64,000 nucleotides of DNA from Eleusine coracana subsp. coracana. Lineage: Eukaryota > Streptophyta > Magnoliopsida > Poales > Poaceae. The notes below the pieces were generated by a model, which worked only from the letters and a program-made list of their open reading frames with translations, had not been told where the DNA came from and did no database searches. Position 1 is the first letter of the stretch. The number at the start of each line of letters is the position of its first letter. Of this stretch, positions 48,394 through 60,040 are shown piece after piece. The DNA lies in NCBI GenBank assembly GCA_032690845.1, contig CM064426.1, positions 59,496,631 to 59,560,630 of the forward strand, given 5' to 3'. Both the position numbers and the translations under genes were made by a program.

Positions 48394-49712
48394 ATGGCCC
48401 ATGGCTAGCGTCAGAAGCATCCGGGCACTCCCAGTGACTCGGACGCGGACTTCGACCCCAACGACTCCCTCGTTGCTCGTCGGGGTGGAGGAGGCAAGCG
48501 GGGCCGAGGTGGAGCCTCCGGCCCATCCACCACCCATGGTGTTGGCCTTGGGCGTGGCAAGGGCAAAGGGAAGGCCATTCCTCCAAGGGATCCCACTCCT
48601 AGTGAGGATGAGGAGGAAGACTTTGATGAAGAAGAAGAGGAGGATGATCAGGAGGAGGAGGAGGAAGGGAGTGATGATGCGGGTGAGGAGTCTGGGGATG
48701 AGGTTGTTCATGAACCTATCCATGGACCAATGCGTTCCTCCATCACCTATCAGTTGCTAGCTCCACAGGTGGATGATCAGTTCCGGATTCTAGTGGCTCC
48801 ATCCCGAGATGAGATGAGAGTGTACCGTCACAGAAACCCTTGGACCGAGCCCAAGCACCCGGGTGTCACCGATGTTCGTTTTTGGGATTTGACTCAGGTT
48901 ACCTGGTACAAGAACATTCTGAAGAAGACCACACACAGAGTTGCACCTATGAAGTGCATTGATTGGGATAGGATGGCAGCAGTAGATGATCCCACTTTCC
49001 AGCTGGTTCGCTCAGAGTGTGACAGAAGGAACATGACAGCTATCATGGGTTTGCACCAGCACTAGAATGATGAGATCATTGCTCAGTTTTATACTACCAT
49101 GTAGATTGAGCTTGATGAGGAAAACCACATGGATTCCAAGCTCCACTGGACCATAGAGGGCAACCGGTTCACTATCACTTATTTCAACTTTTCTCAGATT
49201 CTTGGCTTTGATGACACTGACAGGGCTGAGCCCAAGGCGACTGTCTTTGATTCTCAGGAGGACAGTGAATGGGAGTTTATGTATGATGCCCATTATGTTG
49301 ACCCTAAGCATGGTATTGAGTTTGGTTCCTATCATGGCATGAAGCCATACTTTCGAGTTCTCAACAACATGCTACGGGTGACTTTGACTCCTAAGGTGGG
49401 TGATCACACTCATATTCTCAGTTCCACCAAGACCTTGATGTTTGCTATGAGAGAGGGAGTGGAGCCTTTCAGTGTGTTTGACTTCATTTGGACAGAGATT
49501 CTCTACAACTCCTACACTAGTAAGGCTTCTTTGATCTATGCTCCATACCTTATGAACATGATTCTGCGTGTGGTGGGCCGCCAGTTCATATGTGATCAGA
49601 AGCATCCCTCAGTCACAACGAAGAAGTTTCCTCTCATTGCATCACCTCCTCACGGCAGTACTCCTCTAGTAGTGGCAGATGTGCCTCAGTCTTCAGCAGC
49701 AGCAGCCGTATG
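48394..49712 (+). pseudogene. Env-position ORF of the Sirevirus-like element, copy 1 (three TAG stops)
   Basis: About 440 codons are visible before the chromovirus LTR cuts the frame at 49712. The N-terminal part is Arg/Gly-rich with basic KR-type clusters (GGGGKRGRGG), then a long Asp/Glu run (about codons 70-100), then a folded-looking domain with LTQVTWYKNILKKTTHRVAPMKCIDW and, after a stop, LHWTIEGNRFTITYFNFSQILGF. The wording resembles the plant-transposon ORFs of the ATHILA ORF-1 or 'putative plant transposon protein' type. No signal peptide or membrane segment is visible in the part present. In-frame TAG at 48406, 49063 and 49102. Function unknown. Confidence 0.65.
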
Positions 49713-52700
49713 TGTGACAACCCTACTCCAAAAAGTAGAGTTCGTCGTACAGGATCGCCTCGGGAGATGGTTAACGAAGTAACCATACACAGCATTCACT
49801 CATAAACATTCATCATTTACAACATTACATCACTTAGGTGCAGAATATTACAAGTCCAGAGGTAAAATATAATTAAGTTTAGATCTGAATACATATGTCC
49901 TTAGTACATATTACACAAATTTCAGGAAGCGGTGAAACGACAAAACACGACGTTTAGTCCTACGTGAACCATGCCGGCCCTATGGCGATGGCTCACTCAT
50001 CCAGGTTAGGAGAACTGGGGACCCATTCGATGGTCCAGTTCTGAGGCTCCTCGCCTTCCCACACAACCTTGTTACAACAATTACAATAGGTCGCTTGAGG
50101 AAAACCTGAAAAACAACATCAACGCAAAGCCTGAGTATCTAACATACTCCGCAAGACTTACCCGTCAAAAGGTTTACTAAAACCGACTCCTAGCATGCAG
50201 GGGGCTGACCGGGTTTATTTGACAATTGCATAAAAAGCCCCTATTAGTTCTATGCTGCACTTCCAATTTCCTTAAACAAGATTTTACTTTGCTTATTGTA
50301 GAACCCAGCTACGGTGAGTCTGGCTAGCTGCTAAGACATGAATATAGCTAAAGAGCAATACATCATAGCAACATGTATCCATAGCATAAGTAAATTTCAG
50401 AAACATAACCACAACTTTACTACTTAACACATCATTACCGCTGCTCGAATAAGAGGTACTCATAACTGCGAGGGACGACAATTCGAATTGATTTACATCC
50501 TGCAGGGAAAACCCAAATACATGACATACGCATCATTTAAGAACACGTATGTCCACCGTTCACAAGATTGCTATAAAGTCGATCCGGGGCCATCGATCCC
50601 GAGTACACGTCCTCCCCGCGATACAGTACTTCGTATCCGAGGCTTAACCCATGCACTCTCCAACGGTCCTTAAACCCGTGCAACCACCGTGCTGTTCACA
50701 TCACCTCTGGATCGATGAGTATGGCCGTCCAACAATACGGCGCCCAGGCTACTAGGTTTACCAATTCCCATATTAGAGGTATGTACTTGGTACTGTTCAA
50801 TACTTGTCCGCGGAGTTGCAACGATAGGTGCTCCATTTTATCAAGTTCATTATCCAAGTGAACCATAGTTGAATCTAGAACCTACCGTTGACTCCACTAG
50901 TTTAAGCATAGCATTTGCTAACGGAAAAGCTTACTAACATACTAATCATAGGTCCTTGCTGGAGTATGCAAGTGTGTTTCATCCAAGTCCTACACTTAAT
51001 GCACAATACAATACTCCTACTTGTGATAAAGTAAAAGGACTCGAATGACAAAACTGGGTTATGCACCGGGGCTTGCCTTGGGTGTGATCGTAGTTAGCGT
51101 CTTCACCAAGGTGTACTTCAGCTCCTTGCTGGTCCGGTGTGATCTCCTCGGTCTCGATCCCTATATGGAATGGACATGCATTAATGCCAAGAAATACACA
51201 AGGTTTCATGGAGTTTCCTTAACTAAAGATGGAATGCATGGCATGACAATTCATGGCACTTCCTCAGCAAATAAAAATTAATGACTAATCATTTATTCAT
51301 GAATGTGTGCACACCTAAGTATGACATGGTAACTACTGAATTTTTGAAGGGGACAAACTTCTAATTACTAGAATGCAACTTTTAATTATCACAATCTTAG
51401 TGTAAGTCTATTTTAACATGAGCATGGCCTAGATGTTGATTAAATGACCTCACATGCTGATGAGGATATGACAATGTAGTACTTAGGGTCAAATTTCAGA
51501 AAGTTCATTTTTGAGCCACTTAGCTAAAGTGACCACGTGCAAACTAACACTATACCTAGACATGGCATTTTTAATTTCATCACTAGTTCTAGCTCATATA
51601 GTTAATCAAGAACCAAAGCATCGAACTGAAACATGAGAATTTCTACTGTAATGTGAAGCTGAGTTATTTTCCATGGACTTCCAGAAATTAATTTATTCCT
51701 ACTTTCCTTAAATACACACATAAAGTAACATTTATATGAAGAAATTCCTAGTTACTTAGCAAATGATCAATTTCGACAGCAAATTTGTACTTAGGTAACT
51801 TCAAATTTTTCATGGGATTTTTCATAAGTGTACAGGTGCATAAGGAACAGGAATGCCAAATTTTAGAATTAAATTCCAAGCCAATAATTTACATAAATTC
51901 AATTACTGAAAATGAGGATTTATGCAATAATACTAAAAATATGCATGTAAATGGAAATGTGCTTTTGCAGAAAGTTTAAGGATGCCCTGAAATGCTTACT
52001 GAGCAAATTTCATGAATTTACTATTTACACATAATTACTTATGAATTTATTAAGCAAATTAGGGTTGTGACTTAGATGGATTAAATAAATTAATTTACTG
52101 AATAAACTTGGACTTGATCCTGTTTTTCTGGTAGAGTAAGATTTTAGGAGTTGAACAAAATTAATTTCATAATTTTTGGCCTTGTATTTCTCGAGATATT
52201 GAATTTTGAAGTTTATTCAAAGTTCACTGTTATTTACAGTTTTGCCACTGGGTTCAAATTTTTTCCAGGCGCGTGCGTGCATCCGCGCGGCGGCCGGCGA
52301 CGGCGAGCTCGGCCCAGCAGCCGATCGGCGGCACGACCGGGGCTCGTGAGCTAATTGCATGATCTCCATGCCGAGGGGATCTCGTGGAGGGGGTCGGAGG
52401 GGAGGGGGTCTCACCGGAGGTGGCCGGCGACGACGCGCGATGGCAGAGGCAACTCCGACGAGGTCCACGTGACGGTGTTGAGGGAGAGGGAGGCCGGGGT
52501 TCGGTCGACGAGCTTCGCGGTGGCTCAGGGACGGTCGGTGTCGAGGAACTCGTCGAGGGGGAAGGCCGGAGCGGGGTTCTCGTCGGCGGAGGGGAAGAAG
52601 ATCCCGACGGCGATGGCTCGGGCTTCACGAAATCTGGTGAGCACACTGCACAAGGGAGGGAGCGGGTCAGAGGGGAGTGAGGTGGTGACCTTGCGCATCG

Positions 52701-53574
52701 ATTTGCAAAAGAAAGAGGGAGTGGGAAGCCACCTAGTCAGAGCTGGACACGGCGGCGGTCATGGCGGGGAAAAACAGAGCCTGCTCGGGTTTCGCCGGAG
52801 AGAGAGAGGAGGGAAAAGTGCAGGGGCGCTTGGCTTCGCTGGAGCAACTTGGGGAGCAGAGCGGAGCGCGTGAGAGTGAAGGGTGAGGAGAAGGGGCAGT
52901 ACCGGTCTACTTTTAACGCCGATCGACCGGGAGAGCAAGAGAGAGAGAGGGGCGGCGAGCTGTCGGCAGGGAAGTGGAGGGAGGGAGCGCTGCCTTCAAG
53001 TTCCGGCCGGTGGCACAGGAGGGTTTGGTGGAGCAGTGGCCAGCGTGGAGCTGCAGTGGCCGTCCTGGTGCTCCAGTGCTCGACGGCGGCTCGTACGGTG
53101 GCGTCGGTGTCGAGCGGAGACTGGCCGGGGGGAAAAAGGAGAGAAAGGGGGGGTTGACCCGGCTTGACTTGAACCTTGACTTTGGTTTGGGCAATTTCGC
53201 CATGCTCCCTTGCTCCAAACTCGACACAAATTTTTTTGTGGACTCACGAAAACATGTGCTCCAACTTTGCTTTTGGGAGCACCAGCTGAAATGGCTCTGA
53301 AATGGCTCTGATAAGGGTATCAATTTGTTACCAAAAATTCTGGTAAAATTCTCAAAATTCTATTTTGTGGTAGCCATTCATAATATGCAAAAATATTGGG
53401 GTACTTCCATGTGTTTTGGTAATGTTTGTGAATGACCCATATTTGATTATTCTGGAATTTAATTACATAGTTTTCCTTACTTTATTCTTTGGCACATGGG
53501 TTAATTATACTTTTGCTTAGCCCTTGCTTGATGTTAGGTTTAGTTAATTTTATTTTGTGACATGGGATGTCACA
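49713..53574 (-). repeat. Chromovirus 3' LTR, 3.86 kb
   Basis: Plus strand runs TGTGACAACC ... GGGATGTCACA, so the ends are TG..CA and form an imperfect inverted repeat (TGTGACA). The first 2.5 kb are AT-balanced and non-coding; 52266-53160 is strongly GC-rich, with overlapping open frames on both strands that I regard as artefacts. Such long LTRs are typical of Tekay-type elements. Confidence 0.85.
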
Positions 53575-53591
53575 GCCCACCCCCCTTAAGG
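53575..53591 (-). promoter_or_regulatory. Chromovirus polypurine tract
   Basis: The minus strand reads CCTTAAGGGGGGTGGGC immediately before the 3' LTR. It would prime plus-strand DNA synthesis and confirms minus orientation. Confidence 0.85.
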
Positions 53592-53645
53592 AAATCTCGT
53601 CCCGAGATTTGCAAAATAACAAACAAGAGGGAGGGGTGCGGATGG

Positions 53646-55404
53646 TTACCGGTTTTGTGAGGCCAAGAATTCTAGAAAGTTGGCCTTCACAAACTCCTCT
53701 TGTTCCCATGTGGCTTCCTCTTCAGTATGGTTACTCCATTGCACCTTGTAGAAGGTGATAGTGTGGCTGCGGGTTACTCGGTCCTTTTGATCGAGGATGC
53801 GAACGGGGTATTTGGGGTAGGAGAGGTCTTCTTCCAATTGCTCGGTGTCGGAGATAACCACATCGATCAGAGGCTTCAAACATCTCTTGAGTTGGGAGAC
53901 ATGGAAGACGTTGTGCACCCGCTCAAGATTTTCCGGTAGTTGCAACCGATAAGCAACGGTGCTATACTTTTCCGTGATCGGAAAAGGTCCGATATAGCGG
54001 GGTGCTAATTTCCCTTTGATTCCGAAACGAGATACACCTTTGTTGGGAGAAACCCAAAGATAGACATGATCTCCCTTTTTGAACTCCAATGGACATCTCC
54101 TTTTATTAGAGTAACTCATTTGGCGGGATTGCGCGGCCTTCATGTTAGCTTGGATTTGTCGCACCTTCTCTTCGGCTTGCGTAACCAGATCGGGACTGAA
54201 AGTAATTCTTTCTCCCGACTCTGACCAATTCAGCGGGGTTTGACACGAGTGACCATACAAAGCTTCAAATGGTGACATTCCCACACTTTCTTGATAACTA
54301 TTGTTGTTGGAGAATTCAGCGAACGGGAGGCAAGATTCCCAATTTCCACGATTGTCTAGCACACAAGCTCTTAATAAATCTTCCAAATATTGATTTTGTC
54401 TCTCGATTTGTCCATCGGTTTGTGGATGATAAGCGGAACTGCGGATGAGAGTGGTGCCAAGACAAGCGTGCAATTGCTCCCAAAAACGAGCAATAAATTG
54501 GGGGCCTCAATCAGAGATGATCGTCTTGGGCACACCGTGCAAGCATAGAATCCGCACAATGTAGAGCTCAGCATATTGCTTAGTAGAGTAGGTTGACGGG
54601 GATAAAATGAGCAGATTTGGTCAACCTATCCACAACAACCCATATGGAATCGTGCTTCTTGGGTGTGAGGGGTAGTCCAACGATGAAGTCCATAGCAATG
54701 TCTTCCCATTTCCAAGCGGGGATTTTCCATGGGTGTAAAAGACCGGCTGTTCTCAAATGATCGGCCTTCACATGTTGGCAAGTGTCACATTCGGATACAT
54801 AACGAGCAACCTCTCGTTTCATGCGTGTCCACCAAAACTTTCCCCTTAACCCGCGATACATTTTGTTGCTGCTGGGGTGTATGGAGTATTTGGACAAGTG
54901 AGCCTCATCCAAAATTTTCTTTCTTAGCTCCTCATTCTTCGGAACAACAAGGCAATTGTTGAACCAAAGTACTCCATCTTCATCTTGTCGGAAACATGTA
55001 GCTTCTTCCTTCCCGATTTTCTGGCGGATATACTCCATTCCTTTGTCCTGCTTCTGGGCTTCCATGTTTTCTTCCCGAAGAGTAGGAATGAGAGCCAAAT
55101 TATATAAGGATCCGTGTGGAATGACACGAAGACTTGGTTCGCTCGGATCTGAAATCGTACGAGCTTCCATAGAGCAAACAATCGCGTGATTGCATTGGTC
55201 CCTTCGACTCAAGGCGTCGGCAACCACGTTTGCTTTTTCGAGGTGATAATGAATTTCCAACTCATAATCCTTGATCAGTTCCAACCATCTACGTTACCGC
55301 ATATTCAGTTCTTGTTGAGTGAAGATATATTTGAGACTTTTGTGGTCGGTGTAGAGGTTGACAAGATTACCGAGCAGGTAGTGGCGCCAAGTTTTCAAGG
55401 CTAG
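53646..55404 (-). pseudogene. Chromovirus RNase H end, integrase and chromodomain
   Basis: 55284-54580 holds the RNase H-integrase linker and the HHCC finger (CDTCQH) followed by the first catalytic Asp (AMDFIVGLP). 54573-53646 has the second Asp (IISD, followed by a TGA at 54507-54509), the Glu in QTDGQIERQNQYLED, the GPFPI element and a chromodomain (YPVRILD...YKVQWSNHTEEEATWE) at the very C-terminus. Chromodomains direct integration to particular histone marks. Breaks: TAA at 55294, a frameshift near 54590 and TGA at 54507. Confidence 0.9.
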
Positions 55405-55422
55405 AACAACGGAGGCCAATTC

Positions 55423-56105
55423 TTAGTCATGAGTGGGATAATTTTGCTCGTGCTTCCAGAGCTGTCGTGAGGCATAGGCAATGACACGACCTCCTTGCAT
55501 AAGCACACAACCCAATCCGGTGCCGGAGGCATCGCAATAAACATCGAATGGTTTGGTGATATCGGGTTGAGCTAAAACCGGAGCGGTTGTCAGATGCTTC
55601 TTGAGCGACTGAAAAGCTTCTCCACATGCACTACTCCACTTGACCTTAGAATCCTTTTCCAGCAGCTTGGTCATAGGCTTGGCAATACTTGAGAAGTTAG
55701 GAATGAATTTCCGATAATAACCGGCAAGACCAAGGAAACTGCGAATTTGTCTGACCGATTTTGGAGCCTTCCAATTCAGCACATCCTCTACTTTGCTAGG
55801 GTCCACGGTCACTCCTTCTACTGATATGATGTGGCCCAAGAATGGAACTTGCTTTAGCCAAAATTCACATTTACTAAATTTGGCGTAAAGTTGGTGATTT
55901 CGGAGTCGTTGTAGAACAATGCGAAGGTGTTCGGCGTGTTCTTCTTTGGACTTAGAGTAGATCAGAATATCGTCGATGAATACCACTACGAACTTATCCA
56001 ATTCAGGCATGAATACGGAATTCATCAAATACATGAAATGGGCTGGAGCATTGGTGAGACCGAAAGACATGACAAGATATTCGAAAAGACCATATCGGGT
56101 GGAGA
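55423..56105 (-). pseudogene. Chromovirus RT C-terminal half and RNase H start
   Basis: Contains MSFGLTNAPAHF, the catalytic FIDDILIYS, the FLGH and LGLAGYYRKF elements and RNase H start VYCDASGTGLGCVL. It is separated from the upstream RT by a one-base gain in an A run near 56115 and ends at a TAA at 55423 just after NYPTHD, where RNase H normally continues. Confidence 0.9.
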
Positions 56106-58165
56106 ATGCTGTTTTTTGGAATATCTTCGGCTTGGATTTTTATTTGATGGTAACCGGATCGGAGAACAATCTTGGAGAAGACTTTAGCACCTACTAGCTG
56201 ATCAAAAAGGATATCGATTCGAGGTAGAGGGTACATGTTCTTGATGGTTACCGCGTTTAACGGTCTATAGTCGACACATAGGCGTGGGGTTTTGTCTTTC
56301 TTCTTCACAAAGAGAGCGGGACAACCCCAAGGAGATGAACATGGTCGGATATAGCCCTTGTCCATAAGCTCTTGTAACTGATCTTTCAACTCCGCTAATT
56401 CATTAGGAGCCATTTTGTACGGCCTACGAGCGATAGGCGCCATACCGGGTACGAGTTCAATCTGAAACTCAACATCCCTATCCGGAGGCATGCCTGGCAA
56501 ATCGTCTGGAAAGACGTCGGGAAAATCACAAACCACTGGAATATTTGCTAGCTCCTTTCCTTCCACATGACATACTTGAGAGGTGGACGACTTGGGATAT
56601 GGCAATCGGAGAATAGAAGGGCCGTGTAATGGTGAGCTCAAATGGACTTCTCGGTCCTCAAGGTGCAATACAGCTTTGTGACTAGTCATCCATTTCATAC
56701 CGAGAATTATGTCGATGCTTTGGCCGTTTAAGATTATTAGGGAAGTGGGATATATGTTGTTGGCTAGCTTAAGTGGCACTTTCCTTAACTCGAGATGAGC
56801 CCTTATTTTTCCACCGGGAGACGTAATAACGTACGGGGTTTCCATAGTGGTGGGGGAAATTTTCAGATGATTTGCACATGCTTGACTAATGAAATCATGT
56901 GTTGCTCCTGAATCAAAAAGAACCGTGGCAGCATGTTGGTTGATCGAGAACGTACCCGCGAGAACGGGTTCTCCAGCTTGGGTCTCTTCGACCGTGGTAT
57001 AGTTGACTCGACCATTCTTGTGAGTGGGGGTAGACGACTGAGGACGACTCCCATTGCTGCCATTATTGTTGTTGCCGCTGTTGTGGTTGTTGTTGTTGTT
57101 CCCGGAAGTGTGGGAGTTGTTGTTGTTGCTCGGGTTGCACTTCGGGAACCGACATTCCTTAGCAAAGTGACCGGTGCGGCCACAATTGTAGCACGGCTGT
57201 GAGAAGTTGGTCTTCACCACTTGATTGCTTTGCTGCGGTGGGAGAGAACCAGAAGATTGCTGCTGGTTTCCCCCATAGAATCGCGAGTGCTGCTGCGAGA
57301 ATGACGGGCGAGGTCCTCCTCCCGACGGTACCGCAGCCCGGAATTTCTGTCCGGTCGGGGAAGTGATTGCTAGCTTGTACTTGGGCGGTGCGGTGCCGGA
57401 TGAACTTCCGATACCACGTTTCCTCATCTTGTCCTCTTGATTGGCATGGATGGCATCTTCTTGCACAATGGCGGCACTCATCAAGTCATTGAATGTGCCG
57501 GCGGTGACTTGCGCCAATCGGTCTTGCAGCTTCGGGGTAAGTCCCGAATGAAAGCAGTCTTTCTTTTTCTCGTCCGTATCGGCGTGATATGATGCGTACT
57601 GGGCCAGGTAGTTGAACTTCCGTGCATACTCTTGCACGGTTCCGGAGCCTTGCTTCAAGTTGAGGAACTCCTGCAACTTGCGCTTCATAAGTCCAGCGGG
57701 TATGTGGTGTGCACGGAAAGCAGTGCAGAACTCCGCCCAAGTAACTTGGTGACCCGCGGCGAGAGCGGCGGTGAAGCTGGCCCACCAAGCACTTGCGGAG
57801 CCACGGAGCTGCTGCGCGGCGAAGAGGGGCTTCTGCTGCTCGATGCAGTGGAGGAGTGCGAACTTCGACTCCAACGTGCGAATGAAGTTGTCCGCTTCCA
57901 GAGGATCACCGGCTTCTCCGAAGGTGGGCGGGTGAGTCACCCAGAAGTTGGCGTAAGAGGATTCCCGCTGCTGCTGTGGTGGTGGTCCGTGAGCTCCCTG
58001 AAGGTTCATGTTCTCCATGAACATGCGGAACATCTCGTTCTGATTGTGGATGAGCTGCTCCATAGCCGTCAGAGGTGGTGCGTTGGGCAGCGGCCCAGTT
58101 CCACCAACGTTCGAGGTGCCGGGAGCATCACCGACGTTCTCTCCACCACGGCGAGTTTGCACCAT
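56106..58165 (-). pseudogene. Chromovirus gag-protease-RT N-terminal part
   Basis: A frame of about 690 codons from ATG at 58165: capsid-like gag (FWVTHPPTFGEAGDPLEADNF, MKRKLQEFLNL), asparagine- and glycine-rich linker, CCHC knuckle CYNCGRTGHFAKEC, protease VLFDSGATHDFIS, IILGMKWM, and RT start (CVDYRPLNAVTIKN). In the first RT catalytic motif the residue after KI is Val (56165-56167) instead of Asp, so this RT cannot be active even apart from the frameshift. tatgtcag directly precedes the ATG and looks like a splice acceptor. Confidence 0.9.
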
Positions 58166-58531
58166 CTGACATATGAACAATATGTTAGCCCGATCATCAT
58201 ATGAGACAACATGATAACAAGGCTACAATATGGTGACGAAATAGAATTTCAGATTGCTCAAATTGAAATGCTGGACAATTAAACGGTGCAGACATAAGAG
58301 ATAACTTAAATTCCATAATGTCCACACCATAAACAACATACTCATGATAAAGCCATAGATACATGTGATGCAACTTTCGATACATAGCAAGTCTTCGGTT
58401 ACATCACTCGGAACACTACACCCTACGATCTTGGAGAGCTTAGGTTACAACTTAGCATAACACTACCACACCATGTACACATGACTATGATGTCTCACAA
58501 GATATCACCCTACGTACATAAGGCTACTCGG
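58166..58531 (-). other. Chromovirus spacer between coiled-coil ORF and gag
   Basis: AT-balanced, without a long frame. It ends (towards gag) in tgttcatatgtcag. It may be an intron or untranslated leader. Confidence 0.45.
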
Positions 58532-59164
58532 TCACCCGGCGTGGCTGTCACCATCGGACTCCACGTCCATAGCTGTTGGTCCCGTGGGTGCTTCGAAGTC
58601 GGTGACAGAATCACCGTTCTCACTCAGATCGGCGTCATCGGGGGGAATCACCGCGAGTGGGATGGGTGGCTCATTGTTAAGGATGGCGTTCAGCTGGGCA
58701 TTAGCAGCTTGGAGCTGTCCAATGAGCTGCTCTTGTTGTGCAATGATCGCGTGAGCATCGTTGAGGTTCCCTTCCATGACATCACGCTCATCTTGAGCTT
58801 CTTCGCGTTGGGCCTGCAGCTCGCTTCGCTCCTCCAAGAGAGCGGTAACCTGACCATGAAGAGAGTAAATCTCTCCTTGGGCAGCGGTGAGCTGGGCATT
58901 GCGTTGGTGCAGCTGCTCCTGTAACACGCTGCTTGCATCATCCTCGATGATGAGCCGAGCATCATGGAGCTGCTCGAAAAGGTCGGCCTGCTCCAACTCG
59001 CTAGTGTGCAGCTTGCCCACAAGGGCTGCAACCTTAGCGTCATGCTCCGCGAGCTGGGCATCACGGGCAACATGCGTGGACTGCAGCGCCTCACGCTCTC
59101 GCTCCAACTCGAGGACGCGAGCGGCAAGGTACTCCGGGTCCAACATGCGCGTGCCATCATCCAT
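58532..59164 (-). CDS. Coiled-coil ORF upstream of gag in the chromovirus
   Basis: An intact frame of about 210 codons from ATG at 59164 to the stop at 58532. Nearly all of residues 10-165 are heptad-compatible and rich in Glu, Gln, Leu and Ala (VLELEREREALQ, QLHQRNAQLTAAQGEI, QLIGQLQAANAQLNAI), predicting one long coiled coil, followed by an acidic Pro-containing tail. It is the only intact coding frame of the element. No enzyme motif. It could be a structural partner of Gag or a captured host coiled-coil segment. ccggcag precedes the ATG. Confidence 0.6.
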   Translation of the reverse strand: MDDGTRMLDPEYLAARVLELEREREALQSTHVARDAQLAEHDAKVAALVGKLHTSELEQADLFEQLHDARLIIEDDASSVLQEQLHQRNAQLTAAQGEIYSLHGQVTALLEERSELQAQREEAQDERDVMEGNLNDAHAIIAQQEQLIGQLQAANAQLNAILNNEPPIPLAVIPPDDADLSENGDSVTDFEAPTGPTAMDVESDGDSHAG

Positions 59165-59875
59165 CTGCCGGAATAAAGTTTTGCAAGGGTGAGTCAAAAC
59201 TTAATATTCCACTAAGCACAAATGCTCAAAATAGAATAAGGGATGATTGGTAAAAGAACAGACACGACGTTCCTGATCCATTCAATGACCGGTAATGACG
59301 AATTTTTACGGTCGACGGAGTGAACCGCAGTAACGGGCAAAAACGCTTAGTTTCGGGACAACCTTAAAATTTTTGTGTTTTACAATTGTTGTAGATAATT
59401 TCTTCATCTTTCCAACGCATACTCACACATATCCATCCAATAAAGTCTCTGGGAGTTATAATCATCCAAAGACAGGGGACAGAAATGTGGCAGTTTCTGA
59501 TTTCCAGAAAAAGGCTTCTGTTTTTGCAATATTCGACCTAGTTTCAGATTTTTCCAAGACAAACTTCCTAAACCAAACTTGTTGATAAAAACATCAGATT
59601 TCCAACGAGTACTTACTCACCTCCATTGAATTAAAACTGAGGAAGTTATGCTCGTTTTAGTGAAACTGACTTTTCTGGTAAGGTGGGACACTTACCGGTT
59701 AGGTTCAAATTTCTGGTTTAGGTGTAAAAGGGGTTCAATTTCGTCCAAAACTTAGTCATTTTGCATATTCATAGTATCAATGACATTTTTACAGGTTTTG
59801 GTAAAGTTTAATGCATATGATGTGCATGGATGCCAATGCTCAATATGACGATTTCCTACATCCTCACAAAAAGAT
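59165..59875 (-). other. Chromovirus 5' leader, cut at the duplication junction
   Basis: Non-coding, includes ctttccaacgcatactc-type sequence common in gypsy leaders. No primer site is found, so the leader is incomplete. It stops at 59875, where aagat is followed by the second copy of the Sirevirus spacer (cggtcaggagatc). Confidence 0.55.
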
Positions 59876-60040
59876 CGGTCAGGAGATCCCGAAACCCTAC
59901 TGACCATTGCAGCGTCAACTTGAACTGATCGGCAATGCCGATGGCTCCCACCAGCACTGCCGATCAGGGCAAACCTGATAGCAGTATAGCACTGTTTCGT
60001 TGCATTCTTTTCTAAACACCACCTCATTTATTCTTGACAG

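Larger units (their letters stand above)
40247..49712 (+). mobile_element. Sirevirus-like Ty1/copia element (5' LTR to env-position ORF), interrupted at 49713
   Basis: Complete order on the plus strand: 5' LTR (40247-41900), tRNA-Met primer site (41903), large gag with zinc knuckle (from 41953), pol (PR, IN, RT, RNase H to 47370), about 1 kb of non-coding DNA and an additional ORF (48394 on). Large gag, the C-rich tract at the LTR end and an ORF after pol fit the Sirevirus group. The chromovirus at 49713 splits the extra ORF; no 3' LTR of this element is in the window. It inserted into a gypsy fragment at 40246. Confidence 0.8.
49713..59875 (-). mobile_element. Tekay/Del-like chromovirus (Ty3/gypsy), 5' part truncated by duplication junction
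   Basis: Minus-strand order from 59875: leader, coiled-coil ORF, gag-protease-RT, RNase H, integrase with C-terminal chromodomain, purine tract (53591-53575) and 3' LTR (53574-49713). The chromodomain at the integrase end and the FIDDIL RT place it among chromoviruses, nearest in wording to Tekay/Del. It inserted in the env-position ORF at 49712/49713. The expected 5' LTR and primer site are not reached: sequence switches to the second copy of the Sirevirus ORF at 59876. Confidence 0.85.

Noticed and set aside
49713..49782. Apparent C-terminal extension of the env-position ORF (ends ...GRWLTK)
   Set aside because: This part is encoded by the chromovirus LTR, which starts at 49713. The same artefact appears after 61360 in copy 2.
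52217..53323. Overlapping open frames on both strands
   Set aside because: They lie inside the GC-rich part of the chromovirus LTR, where few stops are expected by chance, and overlap each other in several frames without family motifs.
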